Source: Malus domestica (Eukaryota > Streptophyta > Magnoliopsida > Rosales > Rosaceae). From it: 64,000 nucleotides of DNA. The stretch spans positions 3,440,001 to 3,504,000 of the forward strand of contig NC_091672.1 in the NCBI RefSeq assembly GCF_042453785.1. The letters are read 5' to 3'. The notes beneath the pieces were generated by a model, which saw only the letters and a program-made list of their open reading frames with translations, was not told where the DNA came from and made no database searches. The stretch's first letter is position 1, and the number at the start of each line of letters is the position of its first letter. Below are positions 61,019 to 64,000 of the stretch, piece after piece. Position numbers and translations under genes: made by a program.

Positions 61019-61990
61019 GAGACCTGACATTCGTGTCGTATTTTTTATGTTCGTGTTGTTTTTGTGACATACCCGATATCTTAACGGGTTGTATCGTATA
61101 ATACCCGTTAAAGTAAACGGGTAATATGATCCAACCCGAAATCGACCCATTAACATTATCAGGTAATATGACTCAACCCGTTACTTGTTAAAGAAAATAA
61201 ATTTTAAATCAATAAATAATGAAAATGAAAAACATAATTTGGCAAAAAAAAAAATAATAGAAAAGATAATACTAAATTAATATATGCATACCAAATTGTC
61301 ACATAAATATTATTCCAAAACATAAAAAAAAACATTTATTTGTCAAGTATTACGTACTCCAAAATAAGAGTCTAATGAAAAAATATTAGTATATTACTAC
61401 AAAACACCAAATGTTAAGGATATACAAAATGAAGAGAGTTGTGTTTCAAGGTTGAGGAACCTTGCACGTTTATATATGCTTTCATATTAAACTTGTACAT
61501 TAATGATTATTAATTTTATTTATTTTGAACTCCCTTAAAAACACTATTCATGAGCCTTTGCATATTTTTTCACATTTTTTGCACTTGTAAAATAATTATT
61601 ATAATTTTTTTAATGTGCTTTGTATTTTTAAATTACTTGATATTTTTATTTTTAATGTGTTTTATAGTTTTTTTTAATTACACTCTTTGCTTATAGCATA
61701 CTATAAAAATAAATAAACAAAACTTTAATTTTTTAAATATGTACAAAATAATAATACAATAATACATATAGTCAGTTTTTTTAGTAGTTTAAAAAATTAA
61801 AATAATCAAAATAATTTTTTTCATATCGTGTCGTAACGGGTTTCCGCGTGTTATCTTTGTGTATACCTGTTAATGACGCGTTATTAATGGGTTCTTATTG
61901 TGTGACCTGATAACGGTCCGATTAGTTATCATGTTGATCCAAAACCCGATATTTTCGTGTTGTTTATATGTCGTGTTAACGGATCGCGTA
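61019..61990. mobile_element. hAT-like element, degraded
   Basis: The left end gagacctgacattcgtgtcg resembles the end of the hAT element at 9602 (tagacctggcatt). Both flanks are rich in aacgggt/acccgtt motifs (61080-61190 and 61815-61985). The interior is very AT-rich with no ORF. The right boundary and target duplication were not resolved. Confidence 0.45.
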
Positions 61991-62139
61991 AGAAATTATC
62001 AGCTTAAATATATACTTAATTTCGGCCTTTTACGTTTTATCATACATTTTTCATCATACATTTTTCAGGCTTTGTATATTGGTCCACCCACAGGTGAGAT
62101 CTTGGTTCCGACCCTGAGTATAAGACATAATTAAATTAA

Positions 62140-62385
62140 CTAATAAAGCAATTAATATAGGAGTTCAGGACTAAAATTACACTCGAAGTAGAATTCAAAG
62201 ACCATTGGTGGTGCAAGGGGATACACCACGTGTTTTTATGTAAGTGATAGGAAACTTTATTATTTAAGTTATTAATTTTTTAACACACATATCCTATCAT
62301 TGTATAATGACACGTGGTATACCACCCTGTGTTTCAATCACATCGAAAAATCTAGCCATTGGTGCAATTAAACCTTTGACCTGAA
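62140..62385 (-). repeat. Dispersed repeat arm, inverted partner of 55603-55700
   Basis: Minus-strand text ggtttaattgcaccaatgg, then tctttgaattctacttcg and agtcctgaactcctatatta, split by the MITE at 62211-62355. Confidence 0.5.
62211..62355. mobile_element. 145-bp Mutator-type MITE
   Basis: Nine-base target duplication ccattggtg (62202-62210 and 62356-62364). Inverted stretches caaggggatacaccacgtgt and cacgtggtataccaccctg lie at or near the ends. Confidence 0.65.
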
Positions 62386-62765
62386 TTATAATAATCTTTG
62401 ATAAAATCCAACTTCTCTCTTCTGCATTATATCTTGAAAAGCTAAAGTGCCCTATGATATAATAAAAACGACCAAGTAAACCACTCCATTACACCCATTT
62501 GATCTTTCATGGAATGCCACAAAGTTTCCTATAATCCGTCCTCCTTAATTAAAACCATATTATTTAGAACTTTATGTGTACGTAGTTTGCATATAATATT
62601 GAAGTGGTTACTACTTGATCCATTTGCCAGATAAAACCTCGTCATTTGCTCTATAGAAAAAGTCTAACATTAGCAACTCTTCTTGCTTCCCATTAACCGA
62701 TTAATTTACAATTAAAATTTGTTCCATGACAAGTTTAAATAAACTATCTTCTTATTTGCTGCACT

Positions 62766-62774
62766 ATATAAAGG
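62766..62774 (+). promoter_or_regulatory. TATA box of CASP copy 2
   Basis: gcactatataaagg, 139 bp before the ATG, in the same context as copy 1. Confidence 0.75.
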
Positions 62775-62904
62775 TTCTCATATTTAACCATTTTCATCAC
62801 AAGCTTTTGAATCTCTTCTCTTCAGCAATTTCTACTCACCTAGCTACAAAGCTTTAGTTTTCCTCCTCATTCCTCTTTAATTCTCTCTCTCTCTCTGTAC
62901 GAAA

Positions 62905-63935
62905 ATGAAGAGCAGCGGCGACTCGACCACCATTGATGTTGTTGCTCACGAGGGAAGTGGTACATCCAAAGGGAAAGGGCCCATTCTGATGGTTCCTGTA
63001 AAGGAAGGAAAAGGTGGAATGAAGAGAGGGATGGCCATAATTGACTTGGTTTTGAGGAGTGGTGCTATAGTGTCTGCTCTTGCTGCTGCTGCGACCATGG
63101 GAACCAGTGATCAAAACCTTCCCTTCTTCACCCAGTTCTTCCAGTTTGAAGCTAGCTATGATGACATGCCTAGTTTTCAGTATGTTTCAATCCTCCTTTC
63201 AATATTTGGTATGTTACATTGTTAGAATGTCTCTAGATCATCGAATAACTGAACTATTGTATATAGTGTAAGACTGGCAATTTGACATATTATGTTGTCA
63301 AACTGTCAATTTGAATAATTGATCAGAAGAGATGAAGCCAGATTAACAATTTAATTACGTAAAAATTCCAAATGTCTGAGAAAGACGACACTACCCTTGT
63401 ATATTGTACGAAACGTTGATACAAATATCCATGCATGCAGGTTTTTCCTGATAGCAATGTCACTTGTAGCGGGATACTTGGTGCTCTCAATTCCCTTTGC
63501 CATAGTCTCCATTGTTCGCCCCCATGCAAGTGGACCAAGGCTCTTGCTCCTCATCCTTGACGTTGTAATTATAATTCTACCCTCTCTAACTTCATTAATT
63601 TAAAGCTTATATGGTAACCATTTCGTTTTATTATTATTATTTTTTTTTTTTTTTGAAAACTCACAAAAGTGGCTTTCCTAATCCGCGCATAATACTTGTA
63701 TATATGATCACGACAGGTGGCACTGACTCTAGCCACTTCTGCTGCTGGGGCTGCAACATCCATAGTCTACCTAGCCCACAATGGCAATGCAAGCTCCAAC
63801 TGGCTAGCCATCTGCAACCAGTTTGGTGATTTCTGCCGGAACGTGAGTGGGGCTGTGGTGGCTTCCTTCGTTACTGTCGTCACCTTCATGTTCTTGATTC
63901 TGCTCTCTGCTTTGGCTCTCCGAAAGCATCACTGA
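62905..63935 (+). CDS. CASP: Casparian strip membrane domain protein (CASP), copy 2
   Basis: Exons 62905-63179, 63441-63564 and 63717-63935 (GT-AG, same phases as copy 1) give 205 aa. The structure and all CASP landmarks are those of copy 1: STTIDV, span-1 Arg ([18 protein letters not shown]), loop 1 [17 protein letters not shown], span-3 Asp, loop-2 Cys pair. Differences sit in the N-terminal cytosolic part ([23 protein letters not shown]) and in exon 2 (about 10 of 124 bases). Exon 3 is identical to copy 1 over all 219 bases and about 20 bases beyond. The 3' UTR is cut by the window end. Confidence 0.93.
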
Positions 63936-64000
63936 CAAGAAGAAGAAGATGGAAGAGAATAATTAAAGCTCTTCAAACAATTAATTGCAAACGTTGTTGT

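Noticed and set aside
61019-61990. Motif repeats aacgggt as telomere-like or origin-like sequence
   Set aside because: The motifs are not in a regular array and match the subterminal style of hAT elements, as also seen at 9602-10323.

Overview
The window is nuclear DNA of a eudicot plant. Genes are multi-exon with GT-AG introns, intergenic DNA is AT-rich, and plant-typical mobile elements fill most of the space (RTE LINEs, tRNA-derived SINEs, hAT, PIF/Harbinger and Mutator-like DNA elements, copia- and gypsy-type LTR kin). Repeat families and gene complement suggest a woody rosid, most likely Rosaceae (apple/pear/Prunus group); that is inference, not proof. All exon joins given here were made by hand from splice signals and remembered protein families.

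Layout. 0.3-8.0 kb (minus): a VPS55-like endosomal membrane protein gene whose third intron holds a 5.4-kb composite insertion, with LINE pieces on both sides of a large LTR-derivative carrying an antisense coiled-coil ORF. 9.6-10.3 kb: a small hAT element with an internal ORF. 12.1-13.3 kb (minus): an intact two-exon WD40 gene of the LWD/TTG1 family. 14.9-22.5 kb: mainly MITEs, SINEs and one TIR element that may carry a captured gene fragment. 22.6-27.2 kb: a gag-only gypsy-type LTR element (TR-GAG). 28.0-29.8 kb: a Mutator-like element with 9-bp target duplications and a second inverted repeat nested in it. 30.0-30.3 kb: a Tourist-type MITE. 31.7-40.1 kb (plus): a complete SPINDLY (SPY) gene, 17 coding exons and 916 aa, with two apparent GC-AG introns. 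41.3-43.7 kb (minus): a complete six-exon cyclophilin, CYP18-2/PPIL1 type, 164 aa. 44.1-48.8 kb: a young, nearly whole copia element. 48.9-52.6 kb: a decayed ELM1-like (DUF1022) host gene lacking its N-terminus. 53.8-54.8 and 62.9-63.9 kb: two tandem Casparian strip membrane domain protein (CASP) genes, separated by a 4.5-kb PIF/Harbinger element, a hAT-like element and a small MITE.

How the genes fit together. SPY (nucleocytoplasmic O-fucosyltransferase acting on DELLA proteins), CYP18-2 (spliceosomal cyclophilin), the LWD-like WD40 protein, VPS55 and the CASPs are independent host genes with no shared pathway visible. The only local relationship is the CASP pair, a tandem duplication that includes the promoter; its last exons are identical although introns and earlier exons have diverged, which points to recent gene conversion. 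No clear new multi-gene system was found. The strongest unusual signals are the CASP conversion tract, the insertion that duplicates a splice donor in VPS55, the two GC-AG introns in SPY, and the antisense ORF in the LTR derivative.
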